Shown here piece after piece: positions 18,489 to 28,277 of a DNA stretch of 40,027 nt (the stretch's first letter is position 1; each line of letters starts with the position of its first letter). Source of the stretch: Actinomycetes bacterium (GTDB lineage Bacteria > Actinomycetota > Acidimicrobiia > IMCC26256 > PALSA-610); NCBI GenBank assembly GCA_025463875.1, contig JAODBI010000081.1, forward strand, positions 1 to 40,027, written 5' to 3'. The translations under genes and the position numbers were made by a program. The notes beneath the pieces were generated by a model. That model saw nothing but the letters and a program-made list of their open reading frames with translations, did no database searches and was not told where the DNA came from.

Positions 18489-19769
18489 ATGCGGGAGGCG
18501 CCGACGATCGTGCTCATCGGTGCGGGGAGCACGTCGTTCGGGCTCACGACGCTGCACGACCTCTACGCCGATCCGGTGTTCACGGGCGCCATGGTTCGCC
18601 TCGTCGATCTCGAGCCCGCGCCGCTGGAACGCATGTCGCAGCTCGCCGCCGCACTCGAAGCAGAGACCGGGCGAGGGATCACCGTGGAGCGCCACACCGA
18701 TCGTGTCGACGCGTTGCCGGGAGCAGACGCGGTGGTCGTGTCCGTCGAGGTCGATCGCGTCAATCGTTGGTTGCTCGACTTCGAGATCCCGCGCCGGCAC
18801 GGCGTCGACCACATCTACGGCGAGAACGGCGGCCCGGGCGGACTCTCGCACGCACTGCGGACGGTTCCGCTCGTCGCGGCGATCGCGCGCGACGTCGAGC
18901 GTCTTGCCCCCGACGCGTTGTTCGTCAACTTCACCAACCCCGAGGGACGCATCTGCACGGCATTTCGCCGCCATCTCGATCAGCCGATCGTCGGCTTGTG
19001 TCACGAGGTGAAGATCGCCAACGACCGCTTCTCACGGCTCCTCGGACGGCGCATCGAGTCGCGCGCCGCCGGGCTCAATCACTTCACGGTTCTCCTGGAA
19101 GCCTGGGATCGCGAGACGGGTAGCGACGTCACGGCGCAACTGCACGACGCCGTCGACGGTCTGGAAGACGGCGACGGCGAGACGTTCGCGTTCGTGAAGC
19201 ATCTCCACGACCGCTTCGGCGCGATCGTCGCGACGAGCGACAGCCACGCGGGCGAATACTTCCGGTCGGCGACCGAGTACACCGAGCCCCTCGACATCGC
19301 CGGCCGTCAACGCGCGATGCGCTCGATGATCGACGGGGTTGTCGGCGCGATCCTCGCGGGCACGTTCGACCTTCCACCCTTCCTGGCGTGGGTGACCGAC
19401 GACGCGTTGCGTCCCATCCTGCGCGCCGCGATCTCGGGCGACTCGGAGCGCGTCGCGTCCGCGATCCTGCCCAACGACGATCTCGTGCCCGCGCTCCCCC
19501 GCGACAGCGCGGTCGAGGTGAGCGCGACCGCGACCGCCGGTGGCGTCATCGGCGATCGGAGCGACGACTTACCGACCGGGATCGCGGGCGCGCTGCACAC
19601 CGAGGTCACGATCCAGCAACTCGTCGCCGACGCGGCCCTGCTCGGTTCGCGCTCCGCCGCGCTCCAGGCGCTCGAGCTCGACCCTGTCGTCAGCTCGGCG
19701 CGCGCCGCCGAATTGATCCTCGCCGACTACGAGGTCGCGCACCGCGACCTCTGGCCCGCGCTGCACTGA
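18489..19769 (+). CDS. glycoside hydrolase family 4 (NAD/Mn-dependent alpha-glycosidase / alpha-galacturonidase-like)
   Basis: IVLIGAGSTSFG Rossmann motif, VNFTNPEGRI, GLCHEV and AGLNHFTVL (metal ligands), SHAGEYFRSATEY. Confidence 0.9.
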   Translation: MREAPTIVLIGAGSTSFGLTTLHDLYADPVFTGAMVRLVDLEPAPLERMSQLAAALEAETGRGITVERHTDRVDALPGADAVVVSVEVDRVNRWLLDFEIPRRHGVDHIYGENGGPGGLSHALRTVPLVAAIARDVERLAPDALFVNFTNPEGRICTAFRRHLDQPIVGLCHEVKIANDRFSRLLGRRIESRAAGLNHFTVLLEAWDRETGSDVTAQLHDAVDGLEDGDGETFAFVKHLHDRFGAIVATSDSHAGEYFRSATEYTEPLDIAGRQRAMRSMIDGVVGAILAGTFDLPPFLAWVTDDALRPILRAAISGDSERVASAILPNDDLVPALPRDSAVEVSATATAGGVIGDRSDDLPTGIAGALHTEVTIQQLVADAALLGSRSAALQALELDPVVSSARAAELILADYEVAHRDLWPALH

Positions 19770-19788
19770 GGCACGCGATACTCACGCC

Positions 19789-20645
19789 ATGACGGACTGG
19801 GTCGAGATCACCCGTCGCAACGCGCGATCAGTGCAGACCACGATCGGCTGGATCTTCTGGGACCCCGGTGCCGTCGCGCGCTACGAACTGCTCGGCCTGC
19901 CCGGCCCGCTCGGTACATCGCGGCGCGAGCGGCACCGCTCGCGCCCGCGGGCGCCGACGCGACCATCGCCGCCTTCGGCTCGATCAGTCCGATGGGCATT
20001 CGCATGGCGCTCGACCTGGTCGCGCAGAACACGACGTTCGACGACGTCTGGAACGCGCGCGACGCGGCCGTGCTCGAGGGCCTCCGCGAACACGCGCCCG
20101 AGATCGTCGATCCGCTGATCGCACTCGCGCCCGATCTGTGGGAGATCGTCGAAGCGCTGCCCACCGTCGCGCGCGTCCTGTTCGCCGCCCACCTGCGCAT
20201 GCCGCGTCCCGACGACCCGTTGCTGTCGGGATGGCACGCCGTCAACTGTCTGCGCGAATGGCGCGGCGATCTGCACTGGGCACTGGTCGCGGCAGCGGGT
20301 CTCGGCGGAGTGGAGGCATCGATCCTGCACAACGCGTGGCTCGGGTACGAACGCGACTGGCTACCCAAGTCGCGCGGGACCCGGCCCGACGACCTCGAAT
20401 ACGCCTGGAGCTCGCTCGAACGGCGGGAACTCGCGCACGCCGGCGCGGTCACTCCCATCGGGATCGAGCTCCGCCGGCACATCGAAGACGAGACCGACCG
20501 CCTCGGCACGTTGCCGTGGCGTCTGCTCGGCGAGGAACCGGCGCGCCGGTTCGCGGCCGACTTCGAGCCGCCGTGCGAGAAGCTGTTGCGACGAGTCGAT
20601 GTGACCGCCGGTCCGAACTATCAGCCCGCGTCGCGCGTGCGGTAG
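19789..20645 (+). pseudogene. SCO6745-like helical protein, interrupted by a frameshift near 19900-19914
   Basis: Frame 1 MTDWVEITRRNARSVQTTIGWIFWDPGAVARYELLGLPGPLG, then frame 0 RYIAARAAPLAPAGADATIAAFGSISPMGIRMALDL...GWHAVNCLREWRGDLHWALVAAAGL...TDRLGTLPWRLLGE. The two parts join into one family-like protein if 1 nt is added. Confidence 0.75.
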
Positions 20646-21238
20646 TCGCGGCGGGTCGCCCACACCTCGACGAACACGTCGTGGTCGACCGCGTCGATCG
20701 TGAAGCCGGCGTCCGCGACGGAGCCGGCGAACTTCTCCGGGTCCCACACCGTGTACCAGCGACGGCCGTCAGGCTCGTCGAGCCAGCCCGTTGCACCTGC
20801 ACACTTGACGCACGCGAAGAACTTGCCCCTGGGTCGCAACAACGCGGCGAACTGGCCGAGCACGTCGACCGTCTCCGCCTCCGAGAGGTGGACCAGCGAC
20901 GCACTCGCCCAGATCCCGTCGAAGCTGCCGGCCGCGAACTGCGCTGCAACGTCGCGCAGATCGCCCTGCGAGGTGGGCGCGTGCGCGTCGGCCCGGGCGA
21001 CGAACGTCGGATTGAGGTCGATACCGCGCACCGCGTGCCCGTGCGCGACGAACCGCTCGAGGTCACGGCCCGGACCGCAGCCGGCATCGAGGATCGACGA
21101 CGGCGTCGGGAGCGAACCTGCGAAACGAGCGGCGGCATCCGACATCTTCGCGGCGTGTGTCGCCTCGTATGCGCGGGCCCGGTCGCTGTACGCGGCGACC
21201 GACTGTGCGACCGGGTCGCTTCCCGCGCGTTCGCTCAC
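20621..21238 (-). CDS. class I SAM-dependent methyltransferase
   Basis: SSILDAGCGPGRDLERFVAHGHAVRGIDLNPTFVARADAHAPTSQGDLRDVA...FDGIWASASLVHLSEAE; 25-bp tail-to-tail overlap with the upstream plus-strand gene. Confidence 0.88.
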   Translation of the reverse strand: MSERAGSDPVAQSVAAYSDRARAYEATHAAKMSDAAARFAGSLPTPSSILDAGCGPGRDLERFVAHGHAVRGIDLNPTFVARADAHAPTSQGDLRDVAAQFAAGSFDGIWASASLVHLSEAETVDVLGQFAALLRPRGKFFACVKCAGATGWLDEPDGRRWYTVWDPEKFAGSVADAGFTIDAVDHDVFVEVWATRRDYRTRDAG

Positions 21239-21349
21239 GAGCTCCACACTGCCGCACGGAGAGAGCGCCGCCCGGACGATTTCTCTCGGGCAATGTCCCC
21301 CGCCGGTCACCGACCCGGATCGGCACAAGCATCTCGGCCTGACGATCTC

Positions 21350-21400
21350 TACGACTGACGGGCCTCGACGACTGACGGGCCTCGACGACTGACCGGCCTC
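21350..21400. repeat. 17-bp x3 tandem repeat (gacgactgacgggcctc)
   Basis: Copies at 21350-21366, 21367-21383, 21384-21400 with few mismatches. Confidence 0.93.
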
Positions 21401-21546
21401 GAGACGTCCCACCGAACCGGCCCTACTCGCGCGGCCCCTCAGCGCTCCCGCGACCCATCTCGGCGGCGCGAATACGGCATCTGCCCGATGCGCCCGTGGG
21501 GGTCTTACGACGATCGTACGTTTGGGCAAACAGGCAGGAGAGCGTC

Positions 21547-21744
21547 ATGTTCGATGACCCGAGGATCACACGACAACTGGCGGACGCACGGCTGGAAGGC
21601 GCCCGGCGCTACGTGGCCGATCGCCGGCTCGCGGGTCGCACCCGGCACCGGCATCACGACCGGTCGCGCCTGCGCATGACCTGGACCACCGCGTTCCACC
21701 GGGCCGATCGTTCCGCCCCGGCGCCCCACCCGACGACGGCTTGA
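21547..21744 (+). CDS. small basic hypothetical protein (65 aa)
   Basis: MFDDPRITRQLADARLEGARRYVADRRLAGRTRHRHHDRSRLRMTWTTAFHR...; GGAG motif upstream; 31 bp before the LuxR-type gene. Confidence 0.5.
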   Translation: MFDDPRITRQLADARLEGARRYVADRRLAGRTRHRHHDRSRLRMTWTTAFHRADRSAPAPHPTTA

Positions 21745-21775
21745 CCGCGGGCGACCTCACCGCAGGTCCTGCCGC

Positions 21776-24700
21776 GTGGCAATGCACGAGGTGAGCACAC
21801 CTGAATTCGACGGCGAGGGCGGAACCGTCTGGACCAGACTGAACGACGTGCCCGCCCGTGTCTCCAGCTCTCGGTTCGTCGGCCGCCGGGCCGAGCTGAC
21901 GTGCCTCGAAGAGACCTGGAAAGCGGCGGTCGCCGAAGAGCACGCCGGCATCGTCCTCATCTCCGGAGAGGCCGGGGTCGGCAAATCCCGGCTCGTCTCC
22001 GAGCTCGTCGAACGGGTCCCCGAACCGGCACTCGTGCTCGTCGGGCAATGCTTCGACCTCGCCGATCGCGCGCTCCCGTTCGGACCCATCGTGCAGGTAC
22101 TGCGCACCCTCCACCGGACGCTGGATGACGCGACCTTCGACGCGGTCGTGGGTCCGGGACGGGACGAGCTCGGCGCGCTGCTGCCCGAACTCCACGCCCC
22201 CACGCGCGAAGGCATCGTCGCGGGCGCGCTGTTCGAACAGCTGCTCGGGGTGTTCGAGCGACTCACCGAACGAGTACCGACCCTGCTCGTGCTCGAAGAC
22301 CTGCACTGGGCCGACCGTTCGACGCGGGAGCTGTTCGTCTATCTGGCCGGCAGCCTCCGCCGCGCGTCGATGGTGCTCGTCGGCACGTACCGATCGGACG
22401 ATCTCCATCGTCGTCATCCCCTGCGGATCCTGCTCGCCGAGCTCGATCGCTCCGGGAGCATCGAACGCATCGATCTCGCCCGGTTCGATCGCGACGAGGT
22501 TCGTGAGCTCATCTCCGCGATCGTCGGCGGAGAGCCGCCGGCCGATCTGGTCGAGCGCACCTTCCTCCGCTCGGACGGCAACGTCTTCTTCGCCGAAGAG
22601 CTCCTGGCCGTCGACGACGACTACGGACCGTCGATGCCGCCGACGCTGCGCGAGATCGTGCTCGCCCGCGTCGACGGACTCTCCGACGCCGCGCAACAGG
22701 TGCTGCGGTGCGCCGCGGTGATCGGCCGTTCGGCCGATCACCGGCTCCTCGAAGCCGCCGCCGAGCTGCCGCGTGCCGATCTGCTGGCCGGGGCACGCGA
22801 AGCAGTCGCGCAACACCTCCTGCTCACCGACGGCCTCGGGCTCGAGTACCGGTTCCGCCACGCGCTCGTGCGCGAGGCCGTGGAGGAGGACCTCCTCCCG
22901 GGCGATCGCGTCGTACTGCACACGCGCGTGGCCCAGGCGCTGACCGACCATCCGGGCTGGTTCGACGGAGGTACCGCGCAGGTCTTCGCCCAGCTCGCGG
23001 CACACTGGGATGCGGCCCGAGACTCACCGCGCGCGCTGGTCGCCGCGCTCGACGCGGCGCGCGCCGCCGAGCACATCTACGCGTACGGCGAGGCACTCGA
23101 CCGGGCCGAACACATCCTGGCCCTCTGGCCCCAGGTACCCGATGCCGAGTCTCTGACCGGCATGCACCACATCGACATGCTTCGCTACGCGGCGGTGCAG
23201 GCCGAGATGTCGGGCGCCACCGATCGCGCCCTCGACTACGTCAAGGCCGCTCTCGCCGAGGTCGAACCGAACGAGGATCCCGTCATTGCCGGGCTTCTCC
23301 ACGAACGCTACGGCCGGTATCTCTGGATGCTCTCCCGCTCGTGGACCGACATCCTCGAGCATTGCCACGAAGCAGTCCGCCTCGTACCCGACGAGCCGAG
23401 CGCGGCGCGCGCGAAGGTGCTCGCCACGCTCGGCCAGCAGTTGATGCTCGCGGCGCGCAACGGCGAAGCCGTCACCGTGTGCGAGGAAGCGATCGCCGTT
23501 GCGCAGTCGGTCGGTGAGCGCGTGATCGAGGGGCATGCGCGCAACTCGCTCGGTACGGCGCTCGGCGGCATCGGCCGGATGGACGAAGGGCTCGCCGAGC
23601 TCCACCGGGCGCGCGAGATCGCGCTCGAGACGCAGTCGTGGGCCGATGTCGCACGCGCCGCCGTCAACGAGGGTGGCGCGCTACAGACGATGGCGCGCCA
23701 CGAGGAAGCCGTGTCGATCTCACTCGACGGCGCGGAGATCGCGCGTGCGCACGGTCTCGACCGCGCGTTCGGCATGTTCCTTCGCCTGAACGCGGCCGAG
23801 TCCCTGCGCATCCTCGGCCGTTGGGACGAGGCCGACGAGCAGCTCCGCGAGGTCGAGAGTGCCGACCCGCTCGGCATCGACGAATGGCGCCTCGCCGGGC
23901 AGGAGTGCCTGCTCGCGGTCGGACGCGCCCGGTTCGACACCGCGCGCCGCAATGCGGAGCAGATGCAGGCCGTGCTGCGCGAGGAGAGCTCCCCGCGCGA
24001 CAACCTCGCGATCGAGCATGCACTCGTTGCGATCGCAGCGTGGAGCGGCGACGAAGCACGAGCATTGCAGCTCACGGTCGATGCGATGGGTGCGCCCGTC
24101 GACGCCCTGAGCTTGTGCTCCGACGTGGGCATCGAAGTGCTGATCGAAGGAATCGGTGCGGGTGCGTCGGCCGCATCGCACGCCCGCGACGACGCCACCC
24201 GGACGGCGATCGTCCGCAACGTGGACGACCTCGGCGGACTCCTCGACTCATGGATCGACGCCGATCGTTGGGACGGCGGCAAGCCCGGCGCGTTCGCCGC
24301 GCTCCGAGCCCACATCGCCGCCGAGGTCGCGCGCGCATCCGCGACCGACGCCCCTACCGCGTGGCTCGAGGTCGCGGAGCTGTGGGCCGGTCACGGCATG
24401 CGGCCCCGCGCCGCGTACGCGCACTTCCGGGCGGCCGAGGCATTCCTGCGCGACGACGCGCGCGATGCGGCCGCGCCGAGCGCCCGCGAGGCGTACGAAC
24501 TCGCGAGCTCCATCGGGTGGACGTGCCTCCGCGACGCCATCGTCAGCTTGGCGCGGCGCGGCCGCCTCGATCTGGGAGTCGTCAACGACGCTGGGCCGTC
24601 GCCCGCCGACCGTTACGGTCTCACCGCCCGCGAGCTCGACGTCATCGCACTCGTGGCCGAAGGTCGAACCAATCGTCAGATTGCCGACGCGCTCTTCATC

Positions 24701-24820
24701 TCGGTGAAGACCGCGAGTGTCCACGTCTCGAACATCCTGGGCAAGCTCGGAGTGAGCAACCGCGGTGAGGCCGGAGCGGCCGCCCGGCGTCTCGGCCTCT
24801 CGCCCTCCGCCGACTCGTAA
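21776..24820 (+). CDS. LuxR-family large ATPase regulator (LAL type)
   Basis: FVGRRAELTCLEETW, Walker A ISGEAGVGKSRL, TPR-like middle, C-terminal LTARELDVIALVAEGRTNRQIADALFISVKTASVHVSNILGKLGVSNR. Confidence 0.95.
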   Translation: MAMHEVSTPEFDGEGGTVWTRLNDVPARVSSSRFVGRRAELTCLEETWKAAVAEEHAGIVLISGEAGVGKSRLVSELVERVPEPALVLVGQCFDLADRALPFGPIVQVLRTLHRTLDDATFDAVVGPGRDELGALLPELHAPTREGIVAGALFEQLLGVFERLTERVPTLLVLEDLHWADRSTRELFVYLAGSLRRASMVLVGTYRSDDLHRRHPLRILLAELDRSGSIERIDLARFDRDEVRELISAIVGGEPPADLVERTFLRSDGNVFFAEELLAVDDDYGPSMPPTLREIVLARVDGLSDAAQQVLRCAAVIGRSADHRLLEAAAELPRADLLAGAREAVAQHLLLTDGLGLEYRFRHALVREAVEEDLLPGDRVVLHTRVAQALTDHPGWFDGGTAQVFAQLAAHWDAARDSPRALVAALDAARAAEHIYAYGEALDRAEHILALWPQVPDAESLTGMHHIDMLRYAAVQAEMSGATDRALDYVKAALAEVEPNEDPVIAGLLHERYGRYLWMLSRSWTDILEHCHEAVRLVPDEPSAARAKVLATLGQQLMLAARNGEAVTVCEEAIAVAQSVGERVIEGHARNSLGTALGGIGRMDEGLAELHRAREIALETQSWADVARAAVNEGGALQTMARHEEAVSISLDGAEIARAHGLDRAFGMFLRLNAAESLRILGRWDEADEQLREVESADPLGIDEWRLAGQECLLAVGRARFDTARRNAEQMQAVLREESSPRDNLAIEHALVAIAAWSGDEARALQLTVDAMGAPVDALSLCSDVGIEVLIEGIGAGASAASHARDDATRTAIVRNVDDLGGLLDSWIDADRWDGGKPGAFAALRAHIAAEVARASATDAPTAWLEVAELWAGHGMRPRAAYAHFRAAEAFLRDDARDAAAPSAREAYELASSIGWTCLRDAIVSLARRGRLDLGVVNDAGPSPADRYGLTARELDVIALVAEGRTNRQIADALFISVKTASVHVSNILGKLGVSNRGEAGAAARRLGLSPSADS

Positions 24821-24856
24821 CGTCAGGCGCGACGATCCGGTCGCGGGTCAAACGGG

Positions 24857-24880
24857 GTGACGGGATGACGGGTTGACGGG
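24857..24880. repeat. 8-bp x3 repeat (nTGACGGG) just upstream of the trmO start
   Basis: gtgacggg atgacggg ttgacggg then acATG. Confidence 0.9.
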
Positions 24881-24882
24881 AC

Positions 24883-25299
24883 ATGACTGACAGGGAGTAC
24901 GCGCGGCACGAGATCGGGCACGTCGACTCCCCGCTCCGTGATCGGGCGGCGGCGCCGAATCAGGGCGACGAAGGCGCGCCGGACGCGTGGCTCGTCCTCG
25001 ACGCGGCGCTGCGGCCGGCGATGCGCGACCTCGTGGTCGGCGACGAGGTGCTCGTCCTCACGTGGCTCGATCGCGCCGATCGCGACGTGCTCGTGGTGCA
25101 CCCGCGCGGCGATCCGCAGCGTCCCGGGCTCGGTGTGTTCAGCACCCGCTCGCCCGATCGGCCGAACCCGGTCGGTCTCCATCGGGTGGAGATTCTCGCA
25201 ATCGACGAGACCCGACTGCGGGTCCGAGGCCTCGAGGCGATCGACGGCACGCCCGTCGTCGACATCAAACCGGTACTCGGACCGATCGCCGAGCGCTGA
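24883..25299 (+). CDS. trmO: tRNA (t6A37)-methyltransferase TrmO/TsaA-like
   Basis: HEIGHVDSPLRDR...HPRGDPQRPGLGVFSTRSPDRPNPVGLHRVEIL...LEAIDGTPVVDIKPVL: TsaA/YaeB signature. Confidence 0.93.
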   Translation: MTDREYARHEIGHVDSPLRDRAAAPNQGDEGAPDAWLVLDAALRPAMRDLVVGDEVLVLTWLDRADRDVLVVHPRGDPQRPGLGVFSTRSPDRPNPVGLHRVEILAIDETRLRVRGLEAIDGTPVVDIKPVLGPIAER

Positions 25300-25310
25300 C
25301 GGCGAAGTCG

Positions 25311-25334
25311 CGCGCGGCCGCCCCGAGCCGCGCG
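25311..25334 (+). terminator. putative hairpin after trmO
   Basis: CGCGCGGC-N8-GCCGCGCG perfect 8-bp stem 11 bp after the stop; no T-tract. Confidence 0.35.
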
Positions 25335-25452
25335 GCGCGGCATACCGTGATTGAGTGGGCCTCCGCAGATGTCGTTCGCAGACGTGCTCGGGCCGAAGCT
25401 CTGACCAGGCGGCCGGTGCGCGGGTCGACCCATCGCCCTGGCGAACGTCGGA

Positions 25453-25947
25453 ATGGCCGTGAATGTCGTCGTCCTCGCGGACACGCACATCAACGGCTCG
25501 GGCCGCGGTCGCCTCCCCGAGCGCGCGTGGAAATCATTGCGAACGGCCGACGTGATTCTCCACGCCGGAGACATCGTCAGCGCGGAGTTCCTGGACGAAC
25601 TGCGCGCGCTCGCACCCGTGGACGCCGTGCTCGGCAACAACGACCGCACACTCGTCGGGCTCTTACCGGAGCACGTCGAGCTCGATCTCGACGGTGTGCG
25701 CGTCGCGATGCTCCACGACAGCGGATCGCGGCGCGGCCGGGAACAACGCATGCTCGCTCGGTTCCCGAATGCCGATCTGGTCGTCTTCGGTCACAGCCAT
25801 ATCCCCTGGAACGCGCCGGGCGTCGGGGGGCAACGTCTCCTCAACCCCGGATCGGCGACGCAGCGCCGAAGCCAACCGGCTCGGACGTTCGGTGTCGTGC
25901 GCATCGCGAAAGGCGTCGCGCGTACCCGCATCGTCGCCCTGCCGTAG
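25453..25947 (+). CDS. YfcE/MJ0936-like metallophosphoesterase
   Basis: VVLADTHING, LHAGDIVSAEF, VLGNNDR, MLHDSG, VVFGHSHIPWNA, LLNPGSATQRR. Confidence 0.93.
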   Translation: MAVNVVVLADTHINGSGRGRLPERAWKSLRTADVILHAGDIVSAEFLDELRALAPVDAVLGNNDRTLVGLLPEHVELDLDGVRVAMLHDSGSRRGREQRMLARFPNADLVVFGHSHIPWNAPGVGGQRLLNPGSATQRRSQPARTFGVVRIAKGVARTRIVALP

Positions 25948-26069
25948 CGGCTCGGCCTGACGACCGGCGGCGAGCGGGAGGCCCCGCACGACATCACAAC
26001 TCTCGATCGGCAGGCGCAGGCGCTGGAAGCACTCGCCCCGGACCACGGGCAAACGCCGACGAGCGGTCG

Positions 26070-28247
26070 TCACTCGTGCAATGCGCGCACCCGGCCCTCG
26101 TGGAGGTAGGCCGATGTTCCGTTGTCGTCGCGACACCGTTCGGTGACGGCGACCGAGCACACGGAGCAGCCGACGAGGTTGCGCACCAGCGTCGCCTCGT
26201 CGGTCGAGAGGTCGTCGCGCATGTGACGGGCAGCGAGCCCGGTCGCGGGCGAAGCCGATTTCTTCCTGCGGAGCGCGGGAGCGCTCGGAGCGACGGTCTC
26301 CAGGAACGCGCACGCTTCGGCGAGATCCACGCTGCGGCGGAACGCGGGCATCGCGGCCAGGAGCTGGGTGCGGTAACCCTGCTTCGCCAGGCGAGGATCG
26401 AAGACGGCGACGACTCCGCGGTCGGCCTTCGTGCGGACGAGCCGACCTGCACCTTGGGCGAGAACGAGCGCCGCGGCGGGGAGGTCGACCGCGACGAACG
26501 CATCGACGCCTCGCTGTTGGGCACGGGCACGGCGAGCGGCATGCAGCGGCTCGTCCGGGACTGGGAACGGGATCCGGTCGATGACGACCAGGACACACGA
26601 CGCGCCCGCGGCATCGATTCCCGCCCAGAATGATCGGGTCCCGACGAGCACCGACGTCTCGTCCTCGACGAACTCCTTCATCAGTTGGCCGGAGTCGCGA
26701 TCACCCTGGGCGAGGACGTCGTGCTCGGTTCGCTCCCGCAACACGTCGGCGAATCGCTCGACGTTCGCACGCGAGGTGCACAGGACGAGGGCGCGTCCTC
26801 CGGCGGCGTTGACGAGCTCGCACAATCGGTCGGCCGAACCCTCCATCCACGCCTCGCGGGCCCGCGCCGGATCGGGAAGGTCCTTGGCGACGTAGAGGAT
26901 GGCTTGCGTCTTCCAGTCGAACGACGAGGGCGTCTGCACCGCGGCGTACCCGCGACCGGCGTTCGAGGTCCAGCGCCCTTCGTCGTCGCGGTCGCCCCAC
27001 GAGCCGGGCTCGTCCGGGAGGAATCCCATCTGGCGCGCGAGTGCGGGGAAGGGCGGATCGCCGCCCAGTGTCGCCGAGACGGCGATGACCGGACGGCGCG
27101 CGAGCAACGCGTTGGCAATCGTCTCGCCCGCATCCACGGGCGCGATCCGGAGGCGCCGCGAGCGTCCGACCCGCTCGACCCACACGACATCGTCAGGGCC
27201 CGGTGCCGCGAGCCGACGCAACACCTCGAGCCGACCGGTTGCGATGCTCGCGGTGCGCTTCGCGTACTCGTCGCCCGCGGTTTTGAGCCTCGCACTTGCA
27301 CGCGCAAGCCGCTCGGCCGCGAGCAGGAGCGCCTGATCGATCTGCTCGTCCGCGCCGACGTGCACCGTTCCGTCGCGCGCCTCGATCGCGGCCGACAGCG
27401 CGCGGCCGGCCTCGGCGAGCTGGTTCACCGCTTCGGTGTCGGCGCCCGACCGAACCAGCATCGTGCTCAATCGCGTCAACGCGTCGGCGGAGACGTCGCC
27501 GGCAAACGCATTCGTGGCGTTCTCCGGAAACGAGTGCGCCTCGTCGAGGATCACGAGGTCGTGATCGGGAAGCACGCGCCCCTCGGAGGCGAGGTGCGCG
27601 CAGTACAAGGCGTGGTTGACGACGAGGACCGACGCGTCCTGGGCCCGATCACGCGCTCGTTCCGCAAAGCATTCGCCGCCGTCGTCGCAATCGGCCTTGC
27701 CCGGACACTCGCCGCTCGCACAGCTCACGGCCGCCCAGGCGGCGCCGTTCGCATCGTCGTCGAGCTCGGACCGGTCGCCCGTCTCCGATCGCTCGGCGAA
27801 GGCGCGGAGTCGCTCGAGCCGGCGGCCGAAGTCGCGACCGACGGGCTGCTCGAACAGGGCATCGGGCGCGGCGGCCGCGCGCAACTTCGCGCGGCACAGG
27901 TAGTTCGACCGTCCCTTCAACACCGCGAAGGAGAACTTCAACGTGCCGTACTCCTGCAGCGCCGGAAGGTCCTTGCCCGCGAGCTGACTCTGCAACGCGA
28001 TCGTCGACGTGGCGACGACGACCCTCAAGCCGGAAGCGACCGCCGGGACGAGGTACGCCAGGCTCTTCCCCGAACCTGTCGGCGCCTCGGCCAGAAGATG
28101 GTGGCCCTTCGCGATGGCGTCGGCGACCGCGGTCGTCAGCTGGTGTTGTCCCTCGCGTCGCTCGCCACCCATGCCCGACACGGCCTCGTCGAGCAGCGCG
28201 TGCGGATCCAGGCGCCACGACATCCTGCGTCCGGAACTCGAGCCCAC
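26070..28247 (-). CDS. DinG/XPD-family ATP-dependent helicase with Fe-S cysteines
   Basis: EAPTGSGKSLAYLVP, YLCRAK...CASGECPGKADCDDGGEC, DLVILDEAHSFPEN, LVGTRSFWAGIDAAG, AQGAGRLVRTKADRG. Confidence 0.93.
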   Translation of the reverse strand: MGSSSGRRMSWRLDPHALLDEAVSGMGGERREGQHQLTTAVADAIAKGHHLLAEAPTGSGKSLAYLVPAVASGLRVVVATSTIALQSQLAGKDLPALQEYGTLKFSFAVLKGRSNYLCRAKLRAAAAPDALFEQPVGRDFGRRLERLRAFAERSETGDRSELDDDANGAAWAAVSCASGECPGKADCDDGGECFAERARDRAQDASVLVVNHALYCAHLASEGRVLPDHDLVILDEAHSFPENATNAFAGDVSADALTRLSTMLVRSGADTEAVNQLAEAGRALSAAIEARDGTVHVGADEQIDQALLLAAERLARASARLKTAGDEYAKRTASIATGRLEVLRRLAAPGPDDVVWVERVGRSRRLRIAPVDAGETIANALLARRPVIAVSATLGGDPPFPALARQMGFLPDEPGSWGDRDDEGRWTSNAGRGYAAVQTPSSFDWKTQAILYVAKDLPDPARAREAWMEGSADRLCELVNAAGGRALVLCTSRANVERFADVLRERTEHDVLAQGDRDSGQLMKEFVEDETSVLVGTRSFWAGIDAAGASCVLVVIDRIPFPVPDEPLHAARRARAQQRGVDAFVAVDLPAAALVLAQGAGRLVRTKADRGVVAVFDPRLAKQGYRTQLLAAMPAFRRSVDLAEACAFLETVAPSAPALRRKKSASPATGLAARHMRDDLSTDEATLVRNLVGCSVCSVAVTERCRDDNGTSAYLHEGRVRALHE

Positions 28248-28277
28248 CGCGCAACGCTAGGCACAACGAGCGCCAAC

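Noticed and set aside
21566-23005. 479-aa minus-strand ORF opposite the LuxR-type regulator
   Set aside because: Antisense artefact; Walker A and ATPase motifs are in the plus frame.
25369-25404. 11-codon ORF MSFADVLGPKL before the phosphoesterase
   Set aside because: Too short and no leader-peptide features such as repeated codons or attenuator structure.
24987-26633. 548-aa plus-strand ORF across trmO, the phosphoesterase and the helicase end
   Set aside because: Arg-rich out-of-frame translation spanning several real genes.
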